Assembly (NCBI GenBank): GCA_021200775.1
Contig: JAJQGB010000009.1
Location: 1 to 64,000 of the forward strand
Origin: Oscillospiraceae bacterium
Lineage (GTDB): Bacteria; Bacillota; Clostridia; Oscillospirales; Ruminococcaceae
Direction: 5' to 3'
DNA length: 64,000 nt
A model generated the notes under the pieces. That model was not told where the DNA came from and searched no databases. It was given only the letters and a program-made list of their open reading frames with translations. A program made the position numbers and the translations under genes. Of this stretch, positions 53,025 through 59,579 are shown one piece after another; position 1 is the stretch's first letter; every line of letters starts with the position of its first letter.

Positions 53025-53067
53025 TTGATTTTCACCTCGTAGTATCGTATAATGATACTGCGAGGTG
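53025..53067 (+). promoter_or_regulatory. abiE promoter with overlapping operator
   Basis: TTGATT (53025-53030) and TATAAT (53048-53053) are spaced by 17 bp. A 14-bp inverted repeat, CACCTCGTAGTATC (53033-53046) and GATACTGCGAGGTG (53054-53067), brackets the -10 box, with one mismatch, and its right arm contains the ribosome site GAGGTG of abiEi. AbiEi antitoxins are known to bind such inverted repeats and repress their own operon. Confidence 0.85.
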
Positions 53068-53072
53068 AAATT

Positions 53073-53672
53073 ATGATAAAAACAACCGATATGCTTTTGG
53101 AAGAACTTAAAAGTTACGCCAACCCGAAAAGCAAGCTTTCGCGGATGGTCAAAAACGGCGAGGTCTTCCCCATCGTCAAGGGTCTTTACGAAACGGACAG
53201 GAACACTCCCGCCCACCTGCTTGCGGGGAGCATCTATGGTCCTTCCTACATTTCTTTTGAATATGCCCTGAGCTTCTATGGGATGATTCCCGAAGCTGTC
53301 TACACCGTCACCTGCGCCACCTTCGAGAAGAAAAAGAAGAAGCGTTATGAAACGGCTTTCGGGACGTTCACCTATCGAGATATTCCGAGCGAGGCGTTCC
53401 CCCAAGGTATAAGAATCATGAAGGACGGGGACTACTATTACCGCATCGCCACTCCCGAAAAGGCTCTCTGCGACAAGCTCTATACCGTGAAGCCGGTTGC
53501 AAACTCGGCGCAGATGAAAACACTTCTCCTCGACGATTTGCGGATTGACGAAGACGAGCTTGGGAAGCTCGATTTGGGGGAGATTGAGAGGATGGCGGGC
53601 AGCTATCATTCAACAAACATCACGAAACTTTGCACGACATTAAGGAGGCTTCGGAATGAACGCAGTAATTGA
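53073..53672 (+). CDS. abiEi: Type IV toxin-antitoxin antitoxin AbiEi
   Basis: A 199-residue antitoxin. The N-terminal winged helix-turn-helix region is MLLEELKSYANPKSKLSRMVKNG, followed by YISFEYALSFYGMIPE and ATPEKALCDKLY, which are typical of AbiEi. It neutralises the AbiEii toxin without binding it directly and represses the operon through the inverted repeat upstream. I use the ATG at 53073, since GAGGTG lies 5 nt upstream. It overlaps abiEii by 17 bp. Confidence 0.93.
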   Translation: MIKTTDMLLEELKSYANPKSKLSRMVKNGEVFPIVKGLYETDRNTPAHLLAGSIYGPSYISFEYALSFYGMIPEAVYTVTCATFEKKKKKRYETAFGTFTYRDIPSEAFPQGIRIMKDGDYYYRIATPEKALCDKLYTVKPVANSAQMKTLLLDDLRIDEDELGKLDLGEIERMAGSYHSTNITKLCTTLRRLRNERSN

Positions 53673-54522
53673 GCAGATGCTGAAGGATTACCCGACGGAT
53701 AATCTTTATGAACGCAAAAACGCCATGAAGGAAGTGATGCAGGAGATAGTCCTTTGCGGGCTATCAAGAGCCGGATTCTTCAAGAAAGCCGCCTTCTACG
53801 GCGGAACGGCACTCCGCATCTTCTACGGTCTCGACCGCTTTTCTGAGGACTTGGATTTTTCTCTTGAGGTCGCCGACCCCGATTTCGATTTGAAGGACTA
53901 CTTCCCTGCTCTTGAAAAAGAGGTTCGCTCCTACGGGCTGAACGTCACAATTTCCGAAAAAGAAAAGACCAAGGACAGCGACATCCGCTCGGCATTTTTG
54001 AAGGGAAACACAAAAGAGCATCTGATTTTGTTTTTCGACGACGAACAGCTTGCGGATAGTGTGAACCACAACGAAGCTATCAAAATCAAGTTTGAGGTGG
54101 ACGTGAACCCGCCTGAATATGCGACATTCGAGCATAAGTATCGCCTGCTCCCCGTTCCCTATGAGGTCAACCTCTACGATATGCCGTCGCTCTTTGCCGG
54201 AAAGCTCCATGCGGTCATCTGCCGTGCATGGCAAAGCCGCACCAAGGGTCGGGATTTGTACGACTACATTTTCTATCTTTCCCGCAAAACGCCGGTTAAT
54301 GAGAAGCATCTCTGTCAGAGGCTGATTGACTCAGGATTCATGACTGAAAGCAACCCGTGGTCTTTGGATGAACTCAAAAGGATTCTGTGCGAGCGATTTG
54401 ACTTGATAGATTACGAACAGGCGAAGCGGGATGTCGAGCCTTTCATCCGGGACACTTCTGCCCTCGATGTCTGGAGTGCTGAGTTCTTCAAGCAAATCAC
54501 CGAGGGCTTACAAATGGAATGA
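53656..54522 (+). CDS. abiEii: Type IV toxin-antitoxin toxin AbiEii (nucleotidyltransferase)
   Basis: A 288-residue nucleotidyltransferase-like toxin. The core motif is FYGGTALRIFYGLDRFSEDLDFSLEV: the Gly-Gly-Thr and the Asp-x-Asp are the nucleotide- and metal-binding residues, and VDVNPPEYATFE and KSRTKGRDLYDYIFYL complete the family pattern. When released, such toxins stop growth and abort phage infection. A terminator follows. Confidence 0.94.
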   Translation: MNAVIEQMLKDYPTDNLYERKNAMKEVMQEIVLCGLSRAGFFKKAAFYGGTALRIFYGLDRFSEDLDFSLEVADPDFDLKDYFPALEKEVRSYGLNVTISEKEKTKDSDIRSAFLKGNTKEHLILFFDDEQLADSVNHNEAIKIKFEVDVNPPEYATFEHKYRLLPVPYEVNLYDMPSLFAGKLHAVICRAWQSRTKGRDLYDYIFYLSRKTPVNEKHLCQRLIDSGFMTESNPWSLDELKRILCERFDLIDYEQAKRDVEPFIRDTSALDVWSAEFFKQITEGLQME

Positions 54523-54532
54523 GCTAGTACAG

Positions 54533-54560
54533 AAAAAGACGTCCGAAAACGTCTTTTTTT
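54533..54560. terminator. Bidirectional terminator between abiEii and VWA gene
   Basis: AAAAAGACGT and ACGTCTTTTT form a perfect 10-bp stem with a 6-nt loop, T-rich on both strands, between convergent genes. Confidence 0.85.
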
Positions 54561-54566
54561 CCTCCC

Positions 54567-55217
54567 TCATCTCTTCTTCCTGCTCTTATAATCCTCCTCA
54601 ATTCTCTCCTTCCAGCTTTCATCAAGCGGGGCGGAGCACCGAACACATGAGATTGCGTCGCCTAAAACTTCATAGTTAAGCTGGGTGCCCTTGTGGTCGC
54701 TGTGGTAGTTGACGGCACGGTCTTCCTTGATTCCGAAACGCTTTGCCGTCTCGACGGCGTCGATGTTTGCACCGAGGAACAGGAATTCCCAGCCGTACTT
54801 TTCTTTCATACATTCAATCAACGTCTTGACTTCGTCCGAGCTGTAACGGCGGCTTGCGTTCTCCATTCCGTCGGTTGTGATGACGAAGAGAGTGTGCTCC
54901 GGGACGTCCTCCTCACGTGCATACTTGTGGATGTTCCCGATGTGGTGAATCGCATCGCCAATGGCGTCGAGGAGTGCTGTGCAACCACGGACGGTGTAGT
55001 CTTCACGAGTCATCGGCTTGATGTCCTGAAGATTCACCCTGTCGTGGAGCACTTCGCTCACGTTGTCGAAAAGAACTGTCGAGATGAGAGCTTCGCCGTC
55101 GGTTCTCTTCTGCTTTTCAATCATCGAGTTGAAGCCGCCGATTGTGTCCTCTTCAAGACCACTCATAGAGCCGCTTCTGTCCAGGATAAAAACGATTTCT
55201 GTTAAATTTTTCTTCAT
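54567..55217 (-). CDS. VWA-domain protein
   Basis: A 216-residue protein made almost wholly of one von Willebrand A domain. The MIDAS metal-site motif FILDRSGSMSGLEED is at the N-terminus, with the conserved Thr in TREDYTVRGCTALLDAIG and the Asp in FVITTDGMEN. No signal peptide is present, so it is cytosolic. I chose the ATG at 55217, with GGAGG 8 nt upstream. It may work with the HTH-like protein encoded upstream on the same strand; the function is unknown. The 104-bp gap to that gene holds a short hairpin (GTCGCCTG/CAGGCGAC). Confidence 0.88.
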   Translation of the reverse strand: MKKNLTEIVFILDRSGSMSGLEEDTIGGFNSMIEKQKRTDGEALISTVLFDNVSEVLHDRVNLQDIKPMTREDYTVRGCTALLDAIGDAIHHIGNIHKYAREEDVPEHTLFVITTDGMENASRRYSSDEVKTLIECMKEKYGWEFLFLGANIDAVETAKRFGIKEDRAVNYHSDHKGTQLNYEVLGDAISCVRCSAPLDESWKERIEEDYKSRKKR

Positions 55218-55321
55218 GATTAATTCCTCCATAATAAAAATATGACTGCCAGGCTTTGAACCTTACAGTCACATTATAGAGGATTGTTTTTCCGGATTGG
55301 TCGCCTGCCAGGCGACAATTT

Positions 55322-55906
55322 TTATACTCCGAGAAGACTCTGGTCGAAGGCGAAAAGCGCCTCGTTTATCTCGAAAATATTGTAGTTTCCGTGGATGATG
55401 AAATACTCGATTATGATGTCGAACTTGCTCGAATGGGAGAGTGCGAACCCGGCTTTCATCAGCATTTCTTTTGTATCGTCAAGGGAAAGCTCCAGCGCAA
55501 TGGCAAACGAGATTACCGTCGGCTTGCTCGGTTTGTAGTGCTTGTCACTCCGGATTTTCGAGAAGAGCTTGCGGTCGATGTTCGCTTTCTTGTAGACCTG
55601 GGCGTCGGTCATCCCCGACTCGTCGATTTTCCGGAGGAGCATCTCAGAGAAGCTTTCGTCAATCTGCCCGACGGCGTCTTCAAGTGAGATATTCGCCGCC
55701 CTCTGCGTCGCCATCGGCATTGCATCCGGAACCGAGCCCATCATTGGCGGTGGGCAGGCGCAGACTCTGCTGTCGAAGTCGTCTGGAAGAACAGATTTTA
55801 TCCGCCGCCGGCTCTCAGAAAAGCTGTCAACCGGCGAGCCGGTATAGCAGGCGTCAATGTACGCCCTGATTTCGGAAAGCAGATTTTCGCTGATACGCTG
55901 TGGCAT
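55322..55906 (-). CDS. Probable helix-turn-helix protein
   Basis: A 194-residue protein. The first 70 residues are unassigned and hold a Cys/Pro/Met-rich stretch ([19 protein letters not shown]). From about residue 95 the segment [30 protein letters not shown] looks like a divergent XRE-type helix-turn-helix, followed by a helical region ([24 protein letters not shown]). GAGGAGA precedes the ATG. It is probably in an operon with the VWA gene and could regulate it; the pair is not a system I can name. Confidence 0.75.
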   Translation of the reverse strand: MPQRISENLLSEIRAYIDACYTGSPVDSFSESRRRIKSVLPDDFDSRVCACPPPMMGSVPDAMPMATQRAANISLEDAVGQIDESFSEMLLRKIDESGMTDAQVYKKANIDRKLFSKIRSDKHYKPSKPTVISFAIALELSLDDTKEMLMKAGFALSHSSKFDIIIEYFIIHGNYNIFEINEALFAFDQSLLGV

Positions 55907-55943
55907 GGCTTCTCCTCACTTCAAAAATAGTTACGGATGAACG

Positions 55944-55970
55944 AAAAAAGCACCCGAAAGGGTGCCTTTT
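55944..55970 (-). terminator. Terminator of tRNA-Ser
   Basis: On the minus strand GCACCC-TTTC-GGGTGC is followed by TTTTTTCG, a few bases beyond the CCA end of the tRNA. Confidence 0.9.
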
Positions 55971-55972
55971 TG

Positions 55973-56064
55973 TGGCGGAGACGGTGGGATTCGAACCCAC
56001 GGACGGATTCAGTCCGTCAAACGATTTCGAGTCGTTCCCGTTATGACCACTTCGATACGTCTCC
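55973..56064 (-). tRNA. tRNA-Ser (anticodon CGA)
   Basis: A class II tRNA on the minus strand: acceptor stem GGAGACG/CGTCTCC, D-loop AAGTGGTCATAACGG, anticodon loop CTCGAAA with anticodon CGA, a long variable arm (GACGGACTGAATCCGTC), T-loop GTTCGAATC, and an encoded GCCA end. Its 3' end points toward the AbiE/VWA block. Confidence 0.95.
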
Positions 56065-56078
56065 CAATCAACCATGAT

Positions 56079-56107
56079 ATTCTACCACATTTCATCGAAG
56101 AATGCAA
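56079..56107 (-). promoter_or_regulatory. Promoter of tRNA-Ser
   Basis: On the minus strand TTGCAT (56107-56102) and TAGAAT (56084-56079) are spaced by 17 bp. Confidence 0.7.
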
Positions 56108-56133
56108 GAGCTATTTCAGAGAAAAATTAAATT

Positions 56134-56155
56134 TTGCCCTGAAGGGCAATTTTTT
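56134..56155 (+). terminator. Small Rho-independent terminator hairpin
   Basis: TTGCCC-TGAA-GGGCAA is followed by a run of T. It would insulate the cas region from plus-strand read-through. Confidence 0.7.
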
Positions 56156-56210
56156 GTATCAATTTTCGGCTGAAAGAGCTATATAGTCCGATTTTTAGGA
56201 CTGATATTTG

Positions 56211-56239
56211 TTGACAGAAGGAATTGTAGGTGGTATAAT
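56211..56239 (+). promoter_or_regulatory. Plus-strand promoter facing the CreR-like gene (P1)
   Basis: A perfect TTGACA (56211-56216) and TATAAT (56234-56239) with a 17-bp spacer. Its transcript would start at about 56246, run antisense through the CreR-like RNA, and continue into cas3. It may be a second cas promoter or make an antisense RNA. Confidence 0.7.
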
Positions 56240-56240
56240 C

Positions 56241-56319
56241 AAAAAAGTGAGTAGCAAGGACATTGCTACTCGAATCGAAAACATACCAATACATTTTTCA
56301 ATCCACAACTTTCGTTGAC
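56241..56319 (-). ncRNA. Candidate Cas-regulating guide RNA (CreR-like)
   Basis: Read on the minus strand, the predicted RNA of about 79 nt has three parts. First is a repeat-like part (56319-56295): GTC, a small stem-loop AAC-GAAA-GTT, then GTGGATTGAAAA, whose GTGGATTGAAA equals the 3' tail of type I-C CRISPR repeats. Second is a pseudo-spacer of about 23 nt (56294-56272) starting ATGTATTGGTATG. Third is a terminator hairpin (GAGTAGCAA/TTGCTACTC, 56271-56249) followed by a run of six T. The first 11 pseudo-spacer bases match the complement of 56415-56425, just downstream of the cas -10 box, with CTC in the PAM position. The shortened repeat and location upstream of cas3 match published Cas-regulating RNAs, which lead Cascade to repress the cas operon. 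Confidence 0.75.
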
Positions 56320-56325
56320 AGTTAC

Positions 56326-56354
56326 ATTATAACTCATACGGGTGCAAATATCAA
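56326..56354 (-). promoter_or_regulatory. Promoter of the CreR-like RNA
   Basis: On the minus strand TTGATA (56354-56349) and a perfect TATAAT (56331-56326) are spaced by 17 bp. The start site 7 nt downstream falls on the GTC at which the repeat-like part begins (about 56319). Confidence 0.8.
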
Positions 56355-56376
56355 GCTGAAATTTTTTAAAAGGCAC

Positions 56377-56404
56377 TTGACAAATGATTGAAGCGTGCTA
56401 TAAT
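56377..56404 (+). promoter_or_regulatory. Promoter of the cas operon (P2)
   Basis: TTGACA (56377-56382) and TATAAT (56399-56404), spaced by 16 bp, lie 47 bp before the cas3 start. The start site is predicted at about 56411. Confidence 0.85.
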
Positions 56405-56428
56405 GAAATTATATTACCAATACATGAG
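56392..56428 (-). promoter_or_regulatory. Predicted target of the CreR-like RNA in the cas promoter
   Basis: On the minus strand, CTC (56428-56426) in the PAM position is followed by ATGTATTGGTA (56425-56415), identical to the first 11 nt of the pseudo-spacer. A full-length protospacer would reach about 56392 and cover the -10 box and start site. The match ends after 11 nt, enough for binding but probably not for cleavage. Confidence 0.7.
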
Positions 56429-56450
56429 CTTGAAGCTGAAAGGAGGCATT

Positions 56451-58823
56451 ATGAGCGGAAATTCGGAACTGTTACAATCCCTGATAGACTCGGAAACCTA
56501 CCCGGCACATATTCGCTTTGACGATGGAGTGCCAGTAATCCAGACGAATACGGCTCATTGCGAAGCAGTTGGTGAGATTGCACGGGATATACTTCAGAAT
56601 GTTGGCTTGGGGAATGCGGGATATTCTGCTGGAAGAATTCATGATGGCGGGAAACTCACAGACGAGTTTAGGAAGTACCTTGTAGACGCTGTTGAGGGCA
56701 GACCTGCCAGTCGAGGCTCTGTGAATCACACATTTGTGGGTGTTAGATACGTTTTGAATAAATGGCATGGTGGTTTTGAAGATTATATGACTATCACTGC
56801 TGAACACATTGCGTTTGCAATTGGCTCACATCACGGAATGTTTGACCTGGTTGACAGGGATGGCAAAAGCGGGTTTGAACATCGTCTGACAAAAGATGTA
56901 CCGTACATACAGAAGGCTGTAGAGAGACTTGATTCAGAATTTTCGCTGGATATGAACGAATGTATGAAAGAAGCCACCAAGGAAATCACAGCTGCTTATA
57001 CTCGCCTTTTGGATAAGGGCGAGGAGAACCTGCCGTTTTATGAATCGCTCCTTTCAAGGCTATTACTGTCTTCCGTAATTGAAGGTGACAGGCGGGATAC
57101 TGCGGAGTTTATGTCAGGTACAAAGCTTCCTGAGCTGTCACCCCAAATGAAAGATACATGGGATTCATGTCTGAAACGGCTTGATGATAAGCTTGGTGAG
57201 TTCAAAAACGATACTCCAATAAACAAGGCTCGTTCAGAAATATCTCAGAAGTGTAAGGACTTCTCGTCGCAAGATACCGGTATCTATCGCTTGAATGTTC
57301 CAACAGGTGCCGGCAAGACACTTTCATCACTCAGATTTGCGCTTTCCCATGCAAGCATTCACAACAAGCAGAGAATATTCTATGTGATACCACTTCTGGC
57401 TGTTATCGAGCAGAATGCAGAAGTGATAAGAGATGTCGTCGGCGATGACAGCCTGATATTGGAGCATCACTCCAATATACTGCCGGATGACGACAAGACT
57501 GATGACAATGGCATTAACCAGCGGGAGCTTCTCATGCAGACATGGAACTCGCCGATAGTCATTACAACACTTGTTCAGTTTCTGAACACGCTGTTTTCGG
57601 ACAAGACTTCATGTATACGCAGATTCCATAGCCTCTGCAACAGCGTAATTATCATTGACGAGGTGCAGACTGTTCCGGGAAGGCTACTTTCTCTGTTCAA
57701 CCATGCTATTACTTTTCTTTCAGAGGTATGCAATGCAACTATTGTGTTGTGCTCCGCTACTCAGCCAGCGCTTGAATGTGCAAATCGACCGCTACCGCTA
57801 TCTCCACCGGAAATAGTCCCGTATGATTCGGGATTATGGAAGGCGTTTGAGAGAACCAAAATTGTCAACAAGGGCACAATGAGCATTGAAGAAATTTCTG
57901 CGTTTGGCGAGGAGCTATTGCGAAATAAGGACAGCTTGCTTATCGTTTGTAATAAGAGGTCGGAAGCAGAAAACATATTTAAATCGATGAGTGTGCCGGA
58001 TGTCCGGAAATTCCATTTTTCTGCATCGATGTGTATAGCGCACAGGCGGGATACCTTAAAAGCTATGGAGGAGGCAAAGAAGCATGGAAAGGTGCTGTGT
58101 GTCTCAACTCAGGCGATAGAGGCTGGCGTCGACATTTCATTCCAGAGTGAAATTCGCCTGCAAGCCGGTATGGACAGCATAGTGCAGGCGGCAGGACGGT
58201 GCAACAGAAATGGTGAATCTGATTCGCCGGAGGATGTCTATGTTGTGAGGTGCAAAGGCGAAACGCTAAGTTTTCTCAGGGACATAGAGAATGGAAAAAC
58301 TGCAACGGAGTCCATATTTGAAATGTATCCTGATAACTGTACATCAGATGAGGCTATCGCAGAATATTACAGGAGGTTCTATAGCGAATATCCAGATAAC
58401 GCACAGGACGGCGTTTGCAAAGTTGATGGACAGCTGACTTCGATTTACGAAATGTTGTCTTGTAATACTGACTTCCGGAATGAGGGCGAAGCCACCTACA
58501 TTCTGAATCAGGCTCAGAAAACAGCCGGCGAGTATTTCAAAGTCTTTGACGATGATACAACGGATGTTGTTGTGCCATATGGAGAAAGTAAGAAGTTCAT
58601 TGAAGAGTTGTATAGGTGTCCTGCTGACGACTGGGAACAGATAAAGAGCCTATCTCAGAAGCTCAAACCGTATACAATTTCACTCTATGGCTACGAAAGA
58701 AGCAAACTTGAAAAGGCCTTGACAGAAACCAAATGTGGAGTATTGGTTTTAAGTAACGGATGGTATGACGAGAAGGCGCTTGGGTTTTTATCTGAGCCGA
58801 CTGTGGACTCGTATACAGTATAA
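56451..58823 (+). CDS. cas3: CRISPR-associated helicase/nuclease Cas3 (type I-C)
   Basis: A 790-residue HD nuclease-helicase. The HD domain shows SAGRIHDGGKL, the further His residues in VNHTFVGVRYV and IGSHHGMFD. The helicase part shows NVPTGAGKTLSSLRFAL (Walker A), SVIIIDEVQTVPG (DEVQ box), VLCSATQPAL (motif III), CVSTQAIEAGVDISF and IVQAAGRCNRNGE (motif VI). It is recruited by Cascade to degrade invader DNA. I chose the ATG at 56451, with AAAGGAGG 5 nt upstream, over an earlier in-frame ATG at 56388 that lies upstream of the -10 box. Confidence 0.97.
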   Translation: MSGNSELLQSLIDSETYPAHIRFDDGVPVIQTNTAHCEAVGEIARDILQNVGLGNAGYSAGRIHDGGKLTDEFRKYLVDAVEGRPASRGSVNHTFVGVRYVLNKWHGGFEDYMTITAEHIAFAIGSHHGMFDLVDRDGKSGFEHRLTKDVPYIQKAVERLDSEFSLDMNECMKEATKEITAAYTRLLDKGEENLPFYESLLSRLLLSSVIEGDRRDTAEFMSGTKLPELSPQMKDTWDSCLKRLDDKLGEFKNDTPINKARSEISQKCKDFSSQDTGIYRLNVPTGAGKTLSSLRFALSHASIHNKQRIFYVIPLLAVIEQNAEVIRDVVGDDSLILEHHSNILPDDDKTDDNGINQRELLMQTWNSPIVITTLVQFLNTLFSDKTSCIRRFHSLCNSVIIIDEVQTVPGRLLSLFNHAITFLSEVCNATIVLCSATQPALECANRPLPLSPPEIVPYDSGLWKAFERTKIVNKGTMSIEEISAFGEELLRNKDSLLIVCNKRSEAENIFKSMSVPDVRKFHFSASMCIAHRRDTLKAMEEAKKHGKVLCVSTQAIEAGVDISFQSEIRLQAGMDSIVQAAGRCNRNGESDSPEDVYVVRCKGETLSFLRDIENGKTATESIFEMYPDNCTSDEAIAEYYRRFYSEYPDNAQDGVCKVDGQLTSIYEMLSCNTDFRNEGEATYILNQAQKTAGEYFKVFDDDTTDVVVPYGESKKFIEELYRCPADDWEQIKSLSQKLKPYTISLYGYERSKLEKALTETKCGVLVLSNGWYDEKALGFLSEPTVDSYTV

Positions 58824-58841
58824 AAAACGGAGGTGTAAATA

Positions 58842-59579
58842 TTGCAGTATGAAAACAAAGTATCATTTGAAGTGTTCGGAGATTATGCACTCTTCTCTGA
58901 TCCGATAACAAGAGTTGGTGGCGAGAAGTGCTCCTACCAGATTCCGACCTATGAGGCAATCAAGGGGATTCTGCACTCAATCTACTGGAAACCGACAATC
59001 ATATGGGTGGTGGATAAGATTCGGGTTATGAATCACATCCAAACTGAGGTCAAGGGAAGCCGTCCAATCAAGTATAACGGCGGAAATGATTTATCTTACT
59101 ACACATACCTGAAGGATTGCCGGTACCAGGTGCAGGCACATTTCGAGTGGAATGAGAACAGACCGGAGCTTATGCAGGACAGAAACGAGCATAAGCACTA
59201 TCAGATTGCACTTCGCATGATTGAACGTGGCGGCAGGAGGGATATTTTTCTTGGCACTCGTGAATGTCAGGGATATGTCAAGCCATGCAAGTTTGGGGAA
59301 GGAGCAGGTGCGTATGATGATACGCCTGAGCTTGCGTTTGGTCTTATGTATCACGGAATAACCTATGCAGATGAAGCTTATGATGATGAGACCAAAGACC
59401 ACATGACCGTAAGGCTCTGGAGTCCTGTGATGAAGAATGGCGTTATTGAATTTGTCCGTCCTGAAGAGTGCATTTTGACAAAGCAGGTTAGTCAGATGCA
59501 GGTCAAGCCGTTCGGAAAGGAACATGACAATTTCATCGGTCTTGATGAATTCGGCAAGTTTGGGGAGGTGATACAATGA
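58842..59579 (+). CDS. cas5c: CRISPR-associated protein Cas5c, crRNA-processing subunit
   Basis: A 245-residue Cas5 protein of type I-C, where it replaces Cas6 and cuts pre-crRNA. The opening VSFEVFGDYALFSDPITRVGGEK contains the family core. Candidate catalytic residues by comparison with Cas5d are Tyr48 (HSIYWKP) and Lys118-His119 (NEHKHYQIAL). It starts with TTG, with GGAGGTG just upstream. It overlaps cas8c by 4 bp. Confidence 0.95.
   Translation: MQYENKVSFEVFGDYALFSDPITRVGGEKCSYQIPTYEAIKGILHSIYWKPTIIWVVDKIRVMNHIQTEVKGSRPIKYNGGNDLSYYTYLKDCRYQVQAHFEWNENRPELMQDRNEHKHYQIALRMIERGGRRDIFLGTRECQGYVKPCKFGEGAGAYDDTPELAFGLMYHGITYADEAYDDETKDHMTVRLWSPVMKNGVIEFVRPEECILTKQVSQMQVKPFGKEHDNFIGLDEFGKFGEVIQ

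Noticed and set aside
56247-56294. Plus-strand reading of the hairpin plus CGAATCGAAAAC as a repeat followed by a spacer matching 56415-56425
   Set aside because: The plus-strand repeat similarity is weak and the triplet in front of the match would be TAT, not a plausible PAM; the minus-strand reading explains promoter, tail, PAM position and terminator together.
56281-56323. A partial plus-strand CRISPR repeat or array start upstream of cas3
   Set aside because: Only one repeat-like unit exists and it reads on the minus strand with its own promoter and terminator; it is a stand-alone guide-like gene, not an array.
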